This document shows, one piece after another, positions 12,298 through 23,872 of a DNA stretch of 64,000 bases. The stretch is taken from the NCBI GenBank assembly GCA_947579665.1, contig OX388345.1:62053454-62117453 (forward strand), read 5' to 3'. Position 1 is the first letter of the stretch, and each line of letters opens with the position of its first letter. This stretch comes from Sympetrum striolatum (taxonomy: Eukaryota; Arthropoda; Insecta; Odonata; Libellulidae). The translations under genes and the position numbers were made by a program. The notes under the pieces are model-generated. The model did no database searches. It was not told the DNA's origin and saw nothing but the letters and a program-made list of their open reading frames with translations.

Positions 12298-15200
12298 CAC
12301 AATATTAATAATAAATAATTATATCTTTATTTGCCTAACCGATGCTGGTAATTTCTTCTTTCTTTAAAGTTAAAGATTGTTATTAGGTACTAAGTCTAGC
12401 ATATACATACATCACTGCGATTTTCAATTATCTTCACCAAAAGGTTTGTTTATTTCATTACGTATATGTTTAGCTAGAGCAAGCAGATTTCTATTCATGC
12501 TTATCGTTCGGGGCTTCGGTTCTTGTTGAAGATATGGTGGACTTTGCATAATTTCATAAAGACGAAAGGTCAACTACAGCGCACCTCTTCCGTGTTTTTC
12601 CTCCATGGGTTTCTCATGAGATTCCCGCAGTGATATTCTTTCCATAATGCCACTTTTCGTAAAGAAGATCTCTTCGGAGTCAAGAGAGTGATAAATCCGT
12701 CGAATCTCCTTTGCCGCTCCAATCTCCCCGAGCGCATGCATAAGCGACGACCGAGTGTTTCCTTTGAACACGAATACATTTTTCTTCCTTATTTTGAACG
12801 TTTTTCCTAAAGGAAGTTTTATTTCCTTTTTCTCCGACGATCTCGCAGCATGGTTCCCTTATAGTTTCGTTTCGGGACTGGGCTTTATAAGGTCAACTAC
12901 GGGGCAAGATTTTTTCGCCAACGTTCTTGCTCACGTGCTACGGAAATCGAAGAGATTTTTCTCTCTTCGGCTATGTAGCCGATTTGATACACTGAATCGT
13001 GCAGAGGAGCAAGTCAAGCTTAGTAAACATATCATGATGCATGATGCATGATGCATTATGTTGATGTATGATTCAGGAACACATCTCTACTGTTTAACAT
13101 TCCGTTACCTTTGTAATGGCGTATGTTAACTTAACAAAGTTTACGTCTTAATTTGTTTCCTTCATAGAAATAAAATATCGGTGAGACTTAGGAGGTTGAT
13201 TTGGTTATTATTTTATTACTATAATTATTATTTTTATTATGTTCCTGTTCGTTGCGAATGGACAAACAGTCCGGTAACAGCGATATTAAAATACTATGTT
13301 AATTACTAAAACAATGTCATAGAGCAACATTCAATACTTATTACATGTGGAAACTTCATTGATTGTAGCAGACATATTTAACTAGCTACCGCAACACACT
13401 TACGCAAAACATATATTATCTACCTTCCCAGTATACTATCGCTATATCTAGCGATAAATACCTCCTAACTACAAGGAAACAATATTGATATCTCCCTTAA
13501 AAATAATGTATGAATTATGATTTAAAGCCTGACTTACTCAACACAGATTTACTTACATCAACTATTGCTCTCCACTTTACATCCCTTATTTATCATACAT
13601 GCCCACCCATCCTTAAAGTTTCTACATACTATATTTAAAAACTCCTTGTTTGTTCTTGGGGTTATTTATTAGGTTAACTTACCTAGTTTATATTTAGACT
13701 ATTTGTAAGAATTAAGAATGTTTCTTAATAATTTAGAATCTTTATATCCGTCATTGCTTCACCACGAAATAAATATATGAAAGACGCAAGGAATAATGAA
13801 ATACTCGAGAAATAGTACGAAATTAATACGAGATAATTAAAATCAAAAATACTGATTTTCAGTTACCAAGGAATAAATAATTGGGAAAATCACTATTTCA
13901 CTAAATCACTCACTAAATTTAACAATGGTCATCTTTACCATAAGATGGCCTAGGTACCGAAACCGGTCGGAAAATAAAAACTTCATTGTGAAAATCTGCA
14001 GTTTTTCTCTTGCTATAGTGAAAATGTCGTTCCACGAAGTACGGCCTGAGACGATTGAATTTAATGGTGAAAATATCGGTCCCACGGGGTGATGGTTAAC
14101 AATCTTAAGCGTAACTCTTTTGGGAGAAGAAAATGTCACTCTGTTCCTTATGGACTGTTTTCAAAATAGTTGAGCGGCGGAGAAAAACTCTCAGACGTGA
14201 AATGTTGGCACGCACTCCAATCGCGAAATTCCAATTATTTTCTACTCATACGGAATATAAATAGTGAAAGATAGCAAGCCCTAAAATTGGTATGCATATC
14301 GCGCGAGATTCCCAAGATTTACTAGATTTTGGCACTCAAAACAGATTTCGGTAGCTTTCTGCAAGACGAGGCAATGATTTAATGCGAAAAGTTATTCATA
14401 TCCAAACCTTTCAAACGGATGAGAATTTACAGAGTATCTCTTGCGGAAATTAAGATTTAATTTTTGGGTCAAAAGAAAATTCAATATCTCTTGCCGTTTG
14501 ATATTCATTAAAAATTCTTTTGATAACATGTCTGCATCGTAAGATCGTAAAAAATCTGCAATTGCGATTGGTTTTCACGATATAATTCGTCAAATAACCC
14601 ATTAGCCCTTTAAGAAATTAGAGCAGAGTTTGATTCATAACAATACGTATTTTTTTAATACAAAATGAAACCCTAGTTGGCTAGGGTTACGCCCTTAGGG
14701 AGGCGTATAAGGACATTATGCCTGGAAACTTTAAATTATATCTCGCATATCTAAGAATTCTATGTGAAGTGCAGAAGCTTATCGATACTACTTACATTTG
14801 ATGAAAATTAATATCATTACCGGTATAATTTTGCATTTAAATCTTGTTTTTTTTTCGTATTAAAAGGGTAGAAGTTTTTCGGAAAAGAAAATAACTACTT
14901 TAATAACACCAATATTCTTCGATATAATGTAATCAGGGCTTCGATCTGATGTTCTAGTCCTCTTTGATTCCTCTGGCCTCTGTCAGTCAATATCCGGTCT
15001 TGGCTTGGCATTAAGCTGTTTGGACTTATAAAACTGAAGTCTTATGGTTTTCCGTTTCGTTTATTAATTTTCAGTGGAAAGGGGGAAGCAAATTGACACC
15101 TTGGAAATGTAATTCCGCATCAGAGCCTTACTGATTTCCCAAGTGAAAAAGATGTTCTATTCGGATAAGGATTATATCAATTGAAAGATTGGTTCCCGAA

Positions 15201-16712
15201 ATTTTCAAATATGAATATGCTCCTCGCTACATCTCTTCTAGAAAAAAAGGATAAGTAAGGCTTTTTTGTTGTTCGAAAATTCAGTTCATTGCTCAATTTT
15301 AATTTTTGTTATTCGAATCCCAGTGGGTGCCAATGTGCGAAATGACCTAATCTGTCGAAGCACTCTTAACAATACTAATACTACTACTTATATCAGATAT
15401 CATTACCATTATTCATCTCCTATTAACGGTAATGAGATATAGGTGACGTTTAAATCCAATTTTGAATGAGATATCTTAGCTATATTTATCTATGCCACAA
15501 AAATTCAAATGTTGATTTAAAATTGGCACATCCCGATCGGCTTCAAAAAATTTTCCTTTGCATTTGTAGTAAATGCCAACATATTTAAGTGTTCATAAGT
15601 TACTCTGTATATTACATAAACCAAATCTTTATACTGATACAATTCAACTGGACCAAAGCTTATATTAATTTTTTTATAAAGAGTTTGGGAAGCTGTCATT
15701 AAAAGCTCTTAAAGATAGATATTTCGCTAATTTCCAGAGGATCTTATATTTCGATTTGAATGTAACCTCAATCTCACGGATGATATATTTATGCAGAGGA
15801 CACAACATTTCCAATGTAAAAGGGAAAAGAATTCAAATATTATACCTCGTTACAGATTCTCCTGACTGCTTCCAAAACGTAGCTTGCTTTGATTGGACCT
15901 CTCAATATTCTTCAACCAAGTCATCTTCTTGAATTTATGAATGTCAAAGCAGGCAGATTATTTCCGTATTTCCCTCAGATGTTTCCATCATATCATGCCG
16001 TTATAACTTTTCTAATCAAATCCTGTCTGTCAAACACAAGCTTTCAAATCTTACTCCATCATGAGAAAATGGAATCGCTTGGAAATTTGGGAGTGTAAGG
16101 TGTTTATAATATAACTTGCTTCCTGGTATACTTTACCAATAAGCTGCTTTGTCTTCAATTTGCAACAAAAGCCACAACTTTGTTACCAGAGTATTAACGC
16201 CTACACTAGTACACATATTTGTGATAATCAATCTAAAATGATTAATTTTAGAGTATCCAGTGCTTAAATCAATGTTCAAAATTAATTTTGCCATACTAAC
16301 AATTACCATATTAAATATGGGTGGTTAATTAGTTTAGCTTTATCATAATTTGAACATTAGAAAGAGAAGAGCAATCCAAATGACAATTTTGAGCATGTTT
16401 TATCTGATGATTTTCGCTGCTGCATTTCGGAATCGTTCGCGCTGTAATTTCGCTTTTTCTTAAATTTCGATATAATAGGAATCCTGGTAGAAATATTCAT
16501 TATTAAGCGATGAATTTATCTACAGTGAAATCCACAATGAGTTAAAATAGGAAAATAGGGAATCGTAATCATATATCAATTTTAAAAATATTACTCCATC
16601 GGTCTTCGAAGCAAGTTTCAAAACCAGAGGAAATCTATTTTAAAATACTCGTTATGTTATATGCATAGCTTAATTCAATACATTCAATGTCTACAGAAGT
16701 TTGGAAATATTA
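12298..16712. other. Non-coding stretch with small repeats
   Basis: No supported exon. The interval 12570-12980 is GC-richer and open in two minus-strand frames and one plus-strand frame. One minus peptide (12574-12771) is hydrophilic and protein-like, but no splice sites bound it convincingly. A 7-bp microsatellite (ATGATGC, three perfect units) lies at 13034-13054. Two adjacent stem-loops occur at 14669-14706. Confidence 0.45.
14669..14706. repeat. Two back-to-back small stem-loops
   Basis: The first is AACCCTAG-TTGG-CTAGGGTT (14669-14688), an 8-bp perfect stem with a 4-nt loop. The second follows immediately as ACGCC-CTTAGGGA-GGCGT (14689-14706), a 5-bp stem. No neighbouring gene or element explains them. 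Confidence 0.5.
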
Positions 16713-16760
16713 GATCGCTGAATTCAGAGTCCAGAGTGCTAACCGTTACACCATGGGACC
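16713..16760 (-). pseudogene. Truncated tRNA-Gln(CTG) relic
   Basis: The minus strand matches the 5' two-thirds of the tRNA-Gln at 18860-18931: acceptor 5' strand GGTCCCA, D arm, and the full anticodon arm with CTG, ending at CAGCGATC. The variable loop, T arm and 3' acceptor strand are missing, so it cannot fold as a tRNA and lacks most of the internal B box. Its acceptor GGTCCCA would pair without wobble to the 3' strand of the intact gene. Truncation at this position could come from retrotransposition of a tRNA fragment or a broken gene duplication. Confidence 0.85.
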
Positions 16761-17708
16761 TCGATGAAAAACGATGGGAAAATTTGAATCTAGCGGAAAT
16801 TTGAAAGGCTGTTCGTAGTGTGGTTATTGGCGATATATTCCTCGGAATTGTAGCATAAAAGAATTGAGGGAGAATTTCTGTTTAATTTGTAAGTGACGTT
16901 TATTTGAAAGCATTCATTTGGGCCCCCAATATTTATCAATAAAAGTTGGAAGCCTTTTTTTTCAGTTTCCTCCTGTTTTTTTCTAATTGTTAACGCTATT
17001 TAAGACACATGGTTCATTATGGATTTTTATAAAGTAACTCATAAATTCGTTATTGATTTTTCCTTAGCTATGTTCGCGCAGGTCTATATACTACGCACTT
17101 GTAAAAATACTCTTGAAGAGATCAATGATTAAGGGAAACCGTGGCAGAAAATGAGGGAACAAATATTGAATTTCCGGATACCATTTTACTTGGAAAAAGA
17201 GTAAGAAACGCTTGATTTCCTTGAACTAATCTCACAGCTTCCGTGAAGGTCCACGATCTCCGAAGGTAATTAAGGTGGGGATCCTGAGGAAGTCGCCGTT
17301 CCTTTGTAATTAGTCTTGTCCTTGCTTAGGTTTCACATCGAGCCGGAGATCGGAGGGAGGCTGCCATATCCATTACGTTCAGAGAATCTCAATCAGTTGA
17401 GCGATGCAGCAATAAGAGAAGAAGAGGGAAATTCTCAGCATTCCTCCATCATAACGGAGAGAATATTGAGCGAGTTGTATAAAAGTTAGATTCCGTGAGA
17501 GATTCGAGACTTCGTTTTCATTATTTAAGCCTCTACCGACAATTTAATGGAAATAGACTTCCGATTACGCTCTTTACAAGAAACACTTGACTCATCATGA
17601 CTTATCAAGGTAGCTTAAACCTTTTATGGGGAATCATACCACGAGCATACAGGTTCTCTATAGCTTCTCGTTCCTATTTCGTATTCCTAGTCCGAATGTA
17701 CGTTTTAA
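16761..17708. other. Non-coding stretch, nothing firm
   Basis: AT-rich sequence. A 28-nt segment at about 17239-17266 sits between an acceptor-like and a donor-like sequence but is too short and too weakly bounded to call an exon. A TATAAAAG box at 17478-17485 has no initiator at the right distance. Confidence 0.45.
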
Positions 17709-17893
17709 CCGGCCGTGGGTGGAGTGGTTAGCATGGAATGCTCCAACGACAAGGTCCCGGGTTCAAATCCCGGATAACCGGATTTTTCTGGCTAAGGAAT
17801 GGTTGTTTGTCTTTGTAAATGGTAATAATTATTGAAATAAATTTAATTGGGATTCTTCCTGGTCCATTGCATAAGTTATTATTATTATTAATC
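17709..17893 (+). mobile_element. tRNA-derived SINE, copy 1
   Basis: The head is tRNA-like, with an A box TGGTTAGCATGG at 17725-17736 and a B box GGTTCAAATCC at 17760-17770, the internal promoter of RNA polymerase III. The tRNA-unrelated body begins at GGATTTTTCTGG and shares the 'GGATTTT-AAGGAATGG-TTGTAAAT' pattern with the second copy 200 bp downstream. It ends in a TTA repeat at about 17876-17892. The parental tRNA cannot be named from the diverged anticodon region. The copy looks old. Confidence 0.75.
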
Positions 17894-17908
17894 ATACAAT
17901 TTATTATT

Positions 17909-18119
17909 ACCGTGGTGGTGGTTAGCGAGCTCAAACGATATCGCTCCAACCACGGTCCCGGGTTTGAATCCCTGCTAGTCGGATTTTACCGATTAGGGAA
18001 TGGTCTTGTGAGAATGTTGTTGTAAATAATAACTCTTGTTAATAATACTCTTTCACTGTAAGAGTCCAGAAAATGGATGTTTGCGGGGTTTTATTAAATA
18101 AAAAATAATAAATAAAAAA
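17909..18119 (+). mobile_element. tRNA-derived SINE, copy 2
   Basis: Same family and orientation as copy 1. The A box is TGGTTAGCGAG at 17919-17929 and the B box GGTTTGAATCC at 17961-17971. The body shares the GGATTTTACCG-TTAGGGAATGGT segment with copy 1 and continues to an A-rich tail at about 18092-18120. The two copies lie head to tail with only the 3' repeat of copy 1 between them, so copy 2 may have inserted into the tail of copy 1. Confidence 0.75.
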
Positions 18120-18859
18120 ATTATTTCTGTACAATCTTAAGAATATTATTTACATTATAGGTGGTCAACTTATGAAGCAACCACAAAAGGATTCAACTTA
18201 CTTGATACTTTTCGGCACATTGAACCCAGAAAATCATTTAAAATATATTTTTATCAATTTCAATAGATATTTATAATACTTACATACTCTTATATGCAGT
18301 ATTGGTCTACTAAGCTCTAGAAAGCGCATTAATTATTGCTTATTATCATAGACGATGACCCATTTTATAGTTGTATGGCACAACTCATAAATAGAAGTGA
18401 AAGGATTGTCTGAGAAACTAAAAAAGGTCTACTTACTCTACACAGTAAAATTCTGGACCAGCTTTTAAATATCATTTTAATGTGATAATGTAATTCAGTG
18501 TTTATCTCTTGCTCTGAAAGCAGAATGTCCCCTTGGCACTGACCCAAACAGAATACAATGTAAAGGAATGACGAGCATTCATGGATAAAAACATTAGAAA
18601 AAGGCGGTTACGTTCAAATATGAATTACAATGATAAATAGATGAATATTTCCAAGATGCTGGTTATGTTATCGGTAGTGTTACTGCTACTTTCCGTATGT
18701 AATACATTTATTATGAGGCTCCGTGGTGTGGAGATTAAGAAGACTCTTGGCTCGAGAGAGAAAGTTTTCGTTTTCACCCCACGGCAATTCAGTATACGTC
18801 AGGTTAGCTGGCAGAGAAATTTTAGCTTTGGCACTTGGCCCCAGTCACATTCACTATAA
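18120..18859. other. Non-coding spacer between SINEs and tRNA-Gln
   Basis: No exon or repeat recognised. A short open frame at 18641-18859 begins with a hydrophobic stretch resembling a signal peptide (SKMLVMLSVVLLLLSVC), but it runs up to the tRNA and has no supporting splice site or homology. Confidence 0.45.
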
Positions 18860-18931
18860 GGTTCCATGGTGTAATGGTTAGCACTTTGGACTCTGAATCC
18901 AGCGATCCGAGTTCAAATCTCGGTGGGACCT
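18860..18931 (+). tRNA. tRNA-Gln (anticodon CTG)
   Basis: This is a full 72-nt cloverleaf without an intron. The acceptor strands are GGTTCCA and TGGGACC, with one T-G wobble. The D arm contains the A box TGGTGTAATGGTTAGCA. The anticodon stem is TTGGA/TCCAG with one wobble, the loop is CTCTGAA (anticodon CTG), and the T arm carries the B box GAGTTCAAATC. The discriminator base is T. A run of five T at 18936-18940 follows as a polymerase III terminator. Two wobble pairs suggest slight drift, but all key positions are intact, so it is probably functional. A truncated minus-strand relative lies 2.1 kb upstream. Confidence 0.93.
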
Positions 18932-18935
18932 AAAA

Positions 18936-18940
18936 TTTTT
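18936..18940 (+). terminator. Polymerase III terminator of tRNA-Gln
   Basis: A run of five T starts four bases after the discriminator, the usual place and form for tRNA termination. Confidence 0.75.
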
Positions 18941-21469
18941 AACTTTTTCAAATATCGAATAGGTTGAATTGCAAATGTTACTTTTGCATAAGATAATATA
19001 ATGTGAAATTTTAACGAGATTCTTTTCCGCTTGCTTAAAATAATATGGTAGCCTGACTGAATAAAATTGTAAAATCTAAATATTGGCATTATATAGACAT
19101 GCTGCATATTTATTAGATGAATAATATTTAAAACCTTTCCTCTAAAGTTAGAAATCTAAATCATCAATTTTGAGACTCGAAGACTACTTGGGGTTACGGA
19201 GATGTTGGAGATTATAGAGTTCACCGTTAGTTCATTTTATGCTATAAAATGTGTATTTTAGACTATTATTGGGGGCAAATTATCAAGAGTGGTAAAGTAT
19301 CGCGAACTACAATCTATACCTATAAATTGTTTGCAGTTCCTTTGGATGCCGAGAAGAAAATACAGTATTACGATTCTGTGAATTTAGTAGTTGGGGAATA
19401 GGGAAAAAAGATGATTGGTCTTTTGAAATTTTTAATGTAACAATTACGGCTCAGACCATTTCTTTTTCGGTTTGATTTAAACGCTGCAGATTTTGTTACT
19501 GGTACAATTTAGAGTTTATTTAACAGTTTTATTAATGCTAAGGAAATGATGATAAATTAATTCTTTCACTAACCATGCCTTCATCATTGTCGAAAATCTT
19601 TCTTACTTGCAAACTCATTGATTTGGGCTTCTCACGGACTTTTTTCTCGGAATATTTCATAATCACGAAGTTATTTACACGAGCGCTTTTTTCTGTATTA
19701 ATTCATGTATTTACTACTGCATTTTACTCTATATACATACATACGTTTGCGTTTACGAACCATTTGGGAGGTAGATTACACGTAGGTCGAATTTGAGAAG
19801 TGCCAAAACAAACAGAGAAAACATATTCCCCGAAAATCCTTGAGCGCGTGTTAGGAAAACTCCGACGATCGCGATATTAGGCGCCTCGCTTTTCCTCAAA
19901 GGGAAAGCCGTACCAAAGAAGATCTTCCTTTCGAGCCGAATTTACGTAGCGTTATGTTCCTCTTATGTAGGCGTCACGGACCGTTTAACCCGCTGATTCG
20001 TCTTCTTCCTCCGCGATGCAGGAACTGCTCTGCGAAAAAAGATATAGGCGAGGGATGGAGTAACAGTAAAGAGGGCCCTTCATTTATCCAAAGTACAGTT
20101 CCTTTCCGCTGTGCTGCTACGTTTTTTCCAGTGGAGGTCCTCCCATAATTCAAATCGTTTTGCCTCCTCGAAAAGCGATGCAGCGCATGAGAAATGCGAG
20201 GAGAGGAGCAAAGGGAAGCAAGGTTAATCCAGACTCGAGGATACCTTACGAACGCTCTCCGATATTTTCTGCCCCAGGAACTGCAGGAAGTGCATATGAG
20301 TTTCCAGTCGGCTTCGTTTTGTACGCGAAGGTTCGAAACTGAAATTTTCCGTTCCAGTACGGCCGGATTCTGAGCTAAGTCTACGTTGAAAGTATATCAA
20401 TGTAACTTTCATGATACGTCGTCGATATTTGTTCATGAAATATTTATGAAATACATGCGAAGTATCCGTGAGCTGTATTCGGTGTGCATATGGAGTGCAT
20501 ATTGAAGAACCATGTCAATATGCTGTCCACTACATCTTTGAGAATTTCAATGAAAGCGTTATTTGTCGACGAATTTCTCGTATTGTTACACCTGTTTTTA
20601 TTCCTTTCCGGTGTAGACATTGCACATCCGTATGAGCATGCTGCCTATTCAATTTTAGCAAATTTTAATAGAATTATCATTTTATGTTGTATTTTGTTTC
20701 ATCTGTTTATATTTCTTTTCCTCCCGAATTTTCGATGTTTCTGAATCAATCGCATCTTCTGTATGATATCTACTAAACAATAATAGTTAGGGAGGAGAGT
20801 TGTATTCCATGAGATTTTTCTTTTTATTTGTATAATTAATTCAAAGTAATTGCTTTAATAATAAAAACTAGAAATTACTAAAATAGTAATCTTTTAGTTA
20901 TAATTTTGGATAAATAATTGATGATTTAAATTAAACGTATGAAGTTTGTAATTACGTTCAATGAGACACTTTCGGTACTTTGTGAAGCAAATTTACTTAA
21001 ATAAATAATTCTGTTTCCTAATCTCGCGATTTATTTCAAGCGAATATATAACAGTCAGAATACCTGTGTTTACATAGTAATTAAATTTATTTCCCTTCGT
21101 ATAACTTCGGTATCATGTATATATTTGAATTTAGGTGATGCATCACTTAAGTGCAGCTAATGGCTTCTTCTATAAATAGTACCTGCGGCCAGCCGGTGAA
21201 AAGGGTTCCTCATCCCTGAACTAGAGCTTATGAACTTCAGTTACGTTACAAACAAAGCACCAGATATTGCAAGAGTCATACACCTTACACCTACACTAAA
21301 TATTCGTAAGTACTATAGACACGGGAATTACAGTAGGGGTACAGTACTCTAATTGCTAAGGTGAAGTTATGCTGTAAATTTTAATGCATTTGATCATCAA
21401 ATTGTTTCCATATGGCGGATTTGTGCCGTCATTGCTTGAGGTCTTCGTTGATCGTCGGACAATCTAGAA
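18941..21469. other. Non-coding stretch, nothing firm
   Basis: Mixed AT-rich sequence with a GC-richer patch at about 19800-20350. Two pyrimidine tracts ending in AG there (near 20021 and 20130) have no matching donors. A TATAAATAG box at 21171 lacks a clear initiator at the right spacing. Confidence 0.45.
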
Positions 21470-21789
21470 CAGGATTGGCGAACCTTTTGCACCAGGGGTG
21501 ATATATTTATTATATATATAATGGACTTGCGCGGCAATGTGGTGCCGAACCATACGGTGATATGTTGATATTATTCCTTTTAAAATGTCAATGATGCGAT
21601 TAAGAACTTTTATAAGACTTAAATGGTTGTAATTCTTCACTACTAATAAACAGAACCCACATTTATTTACCGTGGAGCTTCATTTCTTAAGTGAATAACG
21701 GAAAAAAGGACATTGTCGTAGTAATTTCGCGTGCCAAAAATTCCCTCGCGCGCCACTTTGGACACGCGTGCCATAGGTTCACCACAATG
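21470..21789. mobile_element. Non-autonomous hAT-like DNA transposon (MITE)
   Basis: The ~320-bp segment begins with CAGGATTGGCGAACC and ends with the near-inverse GGTTCACCACAATG. The left end continues TTTTGCACC and the right end is preceded by CACGCGTGCCATA. This GGCGAACCTATGGCAC terminal pattern is characteristic of hAT-family non-autonomous elements. There is no transposase frame. An exact 8-bp target duplication could not be seen, and only partial matches (GAAC on both sides) remain, so the copy is old. Confidence 0.6.
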
Positions 21790-22673
21790 TACTGAACTTC
21801 TTTCCTCCACTCTTTAATGAATCCACGTGCTCGTTCGCAGACTTTTAATCAGGAAAATAACGAAATGACTCGCGTAGGTCGTTTCGCAGCGTCTTCTCTC
21901 TCCTTCTGTGGTTTTAGTCAAGGGCCTACGGATCGATCGTAACCTTGATCTCATTGGCCGATAACAGAATGCCTATGTCACGGCAACATTGAGACTTTCA
22001 CATGACTAAGTAATGCGGAGACCTTAGAGAAGGGATGGTATAGCCAAGCCCTCGATCAAACGAGCGGAAACTATTTATAACCCTTAGGAAAATAGGAACG
22101 GTCTAGTTTCCTGTTACATTTTCTATGAGTGAAGTAAAATACTTTCAGTGTTGATATTTCTTGACGAATTGTATTACACATATATATTTTTATTGTAATT
22201 TAAAATCTTATACTCTAAACCACCCTCCTGGTACAGAAGGTATATGTGTTTGAAGTAATGTTTATTCAATTACTAGTTACAATCGAAATTATCAGATCGT
22301 AGATGAAATAGATATTGCCATAGATAAAATTCCGGCTAATTTACATTAGAATAATGTTGAGCTAGCAAGTTTAGTGCAAGGCGTCGATTCCGCAAACGAG
22401 CAAAAATGAATTTCTCTTAAGACCTCGAGATTGAAAAAAGGAGGTCAGTATGCAATGAATTTCAGCATAAAGAATATGTATTTTTCCATTGAAAATCTAA
22501 TTTTATAATGCTTTTATTTATCTCGGAACGGAACATCCGACTGCAGTTAAAATGATAAACACGGATATTTTTATGAAAATAAATTGAAATTTTGTTTTCA
22601 AGTTTACCATTTTATTAGAATTCTATGATATTTTGGAGATTTTCTGTACAATAGCATTCTTTGGTGCACCCTT
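21790..22673. other. Non-coding spacer
   Basis: AT-rich sequence between the hAT-like element and a local duplication. No exon or repeat recognised. Confidence 0.5.
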
Positions 22674-23280
22674 CGGATAAGATATGTATTCTCATATTTT
22701 CCTTTCTTTTCGAGTTTAAAGGGCTGCTTTTTACTTGCTGTTTACTGCATTAAAAAGAACAACTAAGATATTGCCTTTTGGTATTTTTCGCGGTTAGAAT
22801 CTTTTACGTCAAACTTTAGAATATTAGAATATTATATTAGGGAATATTCCCATTGTGTAGGTCACGGATTTTTTGGACTAGAATCGAGCAATTCTGGAAG
22901 ATGTGAGAGTTTAATTTTGACTCGGATAAGACATGTATTCTCATATTTTCCTTTCTTTTCGAGTTTAAAGGGCTGATTTTTACTTGCTGTTTACTGCATT
23001 AAACAGAACAACTAAGATGTTGCCTTTTGGCAGCTTTCGCGATTAGAATCTCGTACGTCAAACTTTAGTAACTTATAGATGTATATGACCATTTCAAAGC
23101 AACCAACTTGAGTCGGGTGAGTCAGTGCAGTGCAGATAAGGTTCGGCTGCGAGTAGACGCATATAAAGAAGAAAGCCGTGGAAGTGAAGTTTAAATGTGA
23201 GGGAATATTCCCATTGTGTAGGTCATGGATTTTTCGGACTAGAATCGAGCAATTCTGGAAGATGTGAGAGTTTAATTTGG
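22674..23280 (+). repeat. Imperfect tandem duplication, two units
   Basis: Unit 1 (22674-22921, 248 bp) and unit 2 (22922-23280, ~358 bp) both run from CGGATAAGA-ATGTATTCTC to GTGAGAGTTTAATTT and are nearly identical over most of their shared length. Unit 2 has about 110 extra bases between the shared CAAACTTTAG and GGGAATATTCCC segments. Unit 1 has a short AT-rich filler there. The high similarity means the duplication is fairly recent. The extra sequence, which includes TATAAAG at 23163, was either inserted in unit 2 or deleted from unit 1. Confidence 0.85.
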
Positions 23281-23855
23281 ACGTCTTTGAAAGAGAGAAG
23301 TTTCTGCGAGGAAGAAATCGGACGTCATTCGAGCAGAAAGTGTTGTGAATGATTCAATCGAGGTTCTTCTCCGGAGATCTTCGATATTTCATCTTCAGAG
23401 AAGCCCGAGGGCCACGATATCTCACTTGGTCCCATTTGAAGCGAAGGTGAGAAAAATTTTATTTCCTCTCTTAAAAGAAGCGGTTGTAAATTGCATTCTA
23501 CGGTTGCAGGCCGGCGGGGGAAATGGGCAATCAATTTACTTCATTGTGAAGAATGTCTCAAAAGGCTCCACTTTTTTTTGGGATGAAAAATCTTTTAAAC
23601 TAGTTTCAATCAGAAATGTATTGCCTCCAAAGTTCATTCTGCTGCAAAAAATTAATGCTCCGATTTTTGTATTTGCTAAGTTAAAACGAGTTCTATCCCG
23701 AGATGTACAACTGAGTCGCTTATATTTACATTCATTCCATTAATTTTACAGAATAAATTGTCACTAAGTGTCCTTTGAGTTAGAATTTAAATCGTTTGAC
23801 AGGGAAGTTTGGTTTTCGTTGTTTGACATCTTTACTGATACTAGTGATCGCCCAG

Positions 23856-23872
23856 TGGTCGAAATTCGACCA
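23856..23872. repeat. 17-bp perfect palindrome
   Basis: TGGTCGAAATTCGACCA is two perfect 8-bp arms around a single A. It could be a dimeric protein binding site or the end of a decayed element. Confidence 0.6.

Noticed and set aside
12574..12771. Hydrophilic minus-strand frame of 65 residues
   Set aside because: A second minus frame is open over the same span, and no acceptor or donor fits; composition is the simpler cause.
17239..17266. 28-nt micro-exon on the plus strand
   Set aside because: The acceptor has a poor pyrimidine tract and the donor (GTAATT) is weak; no coding evidence.
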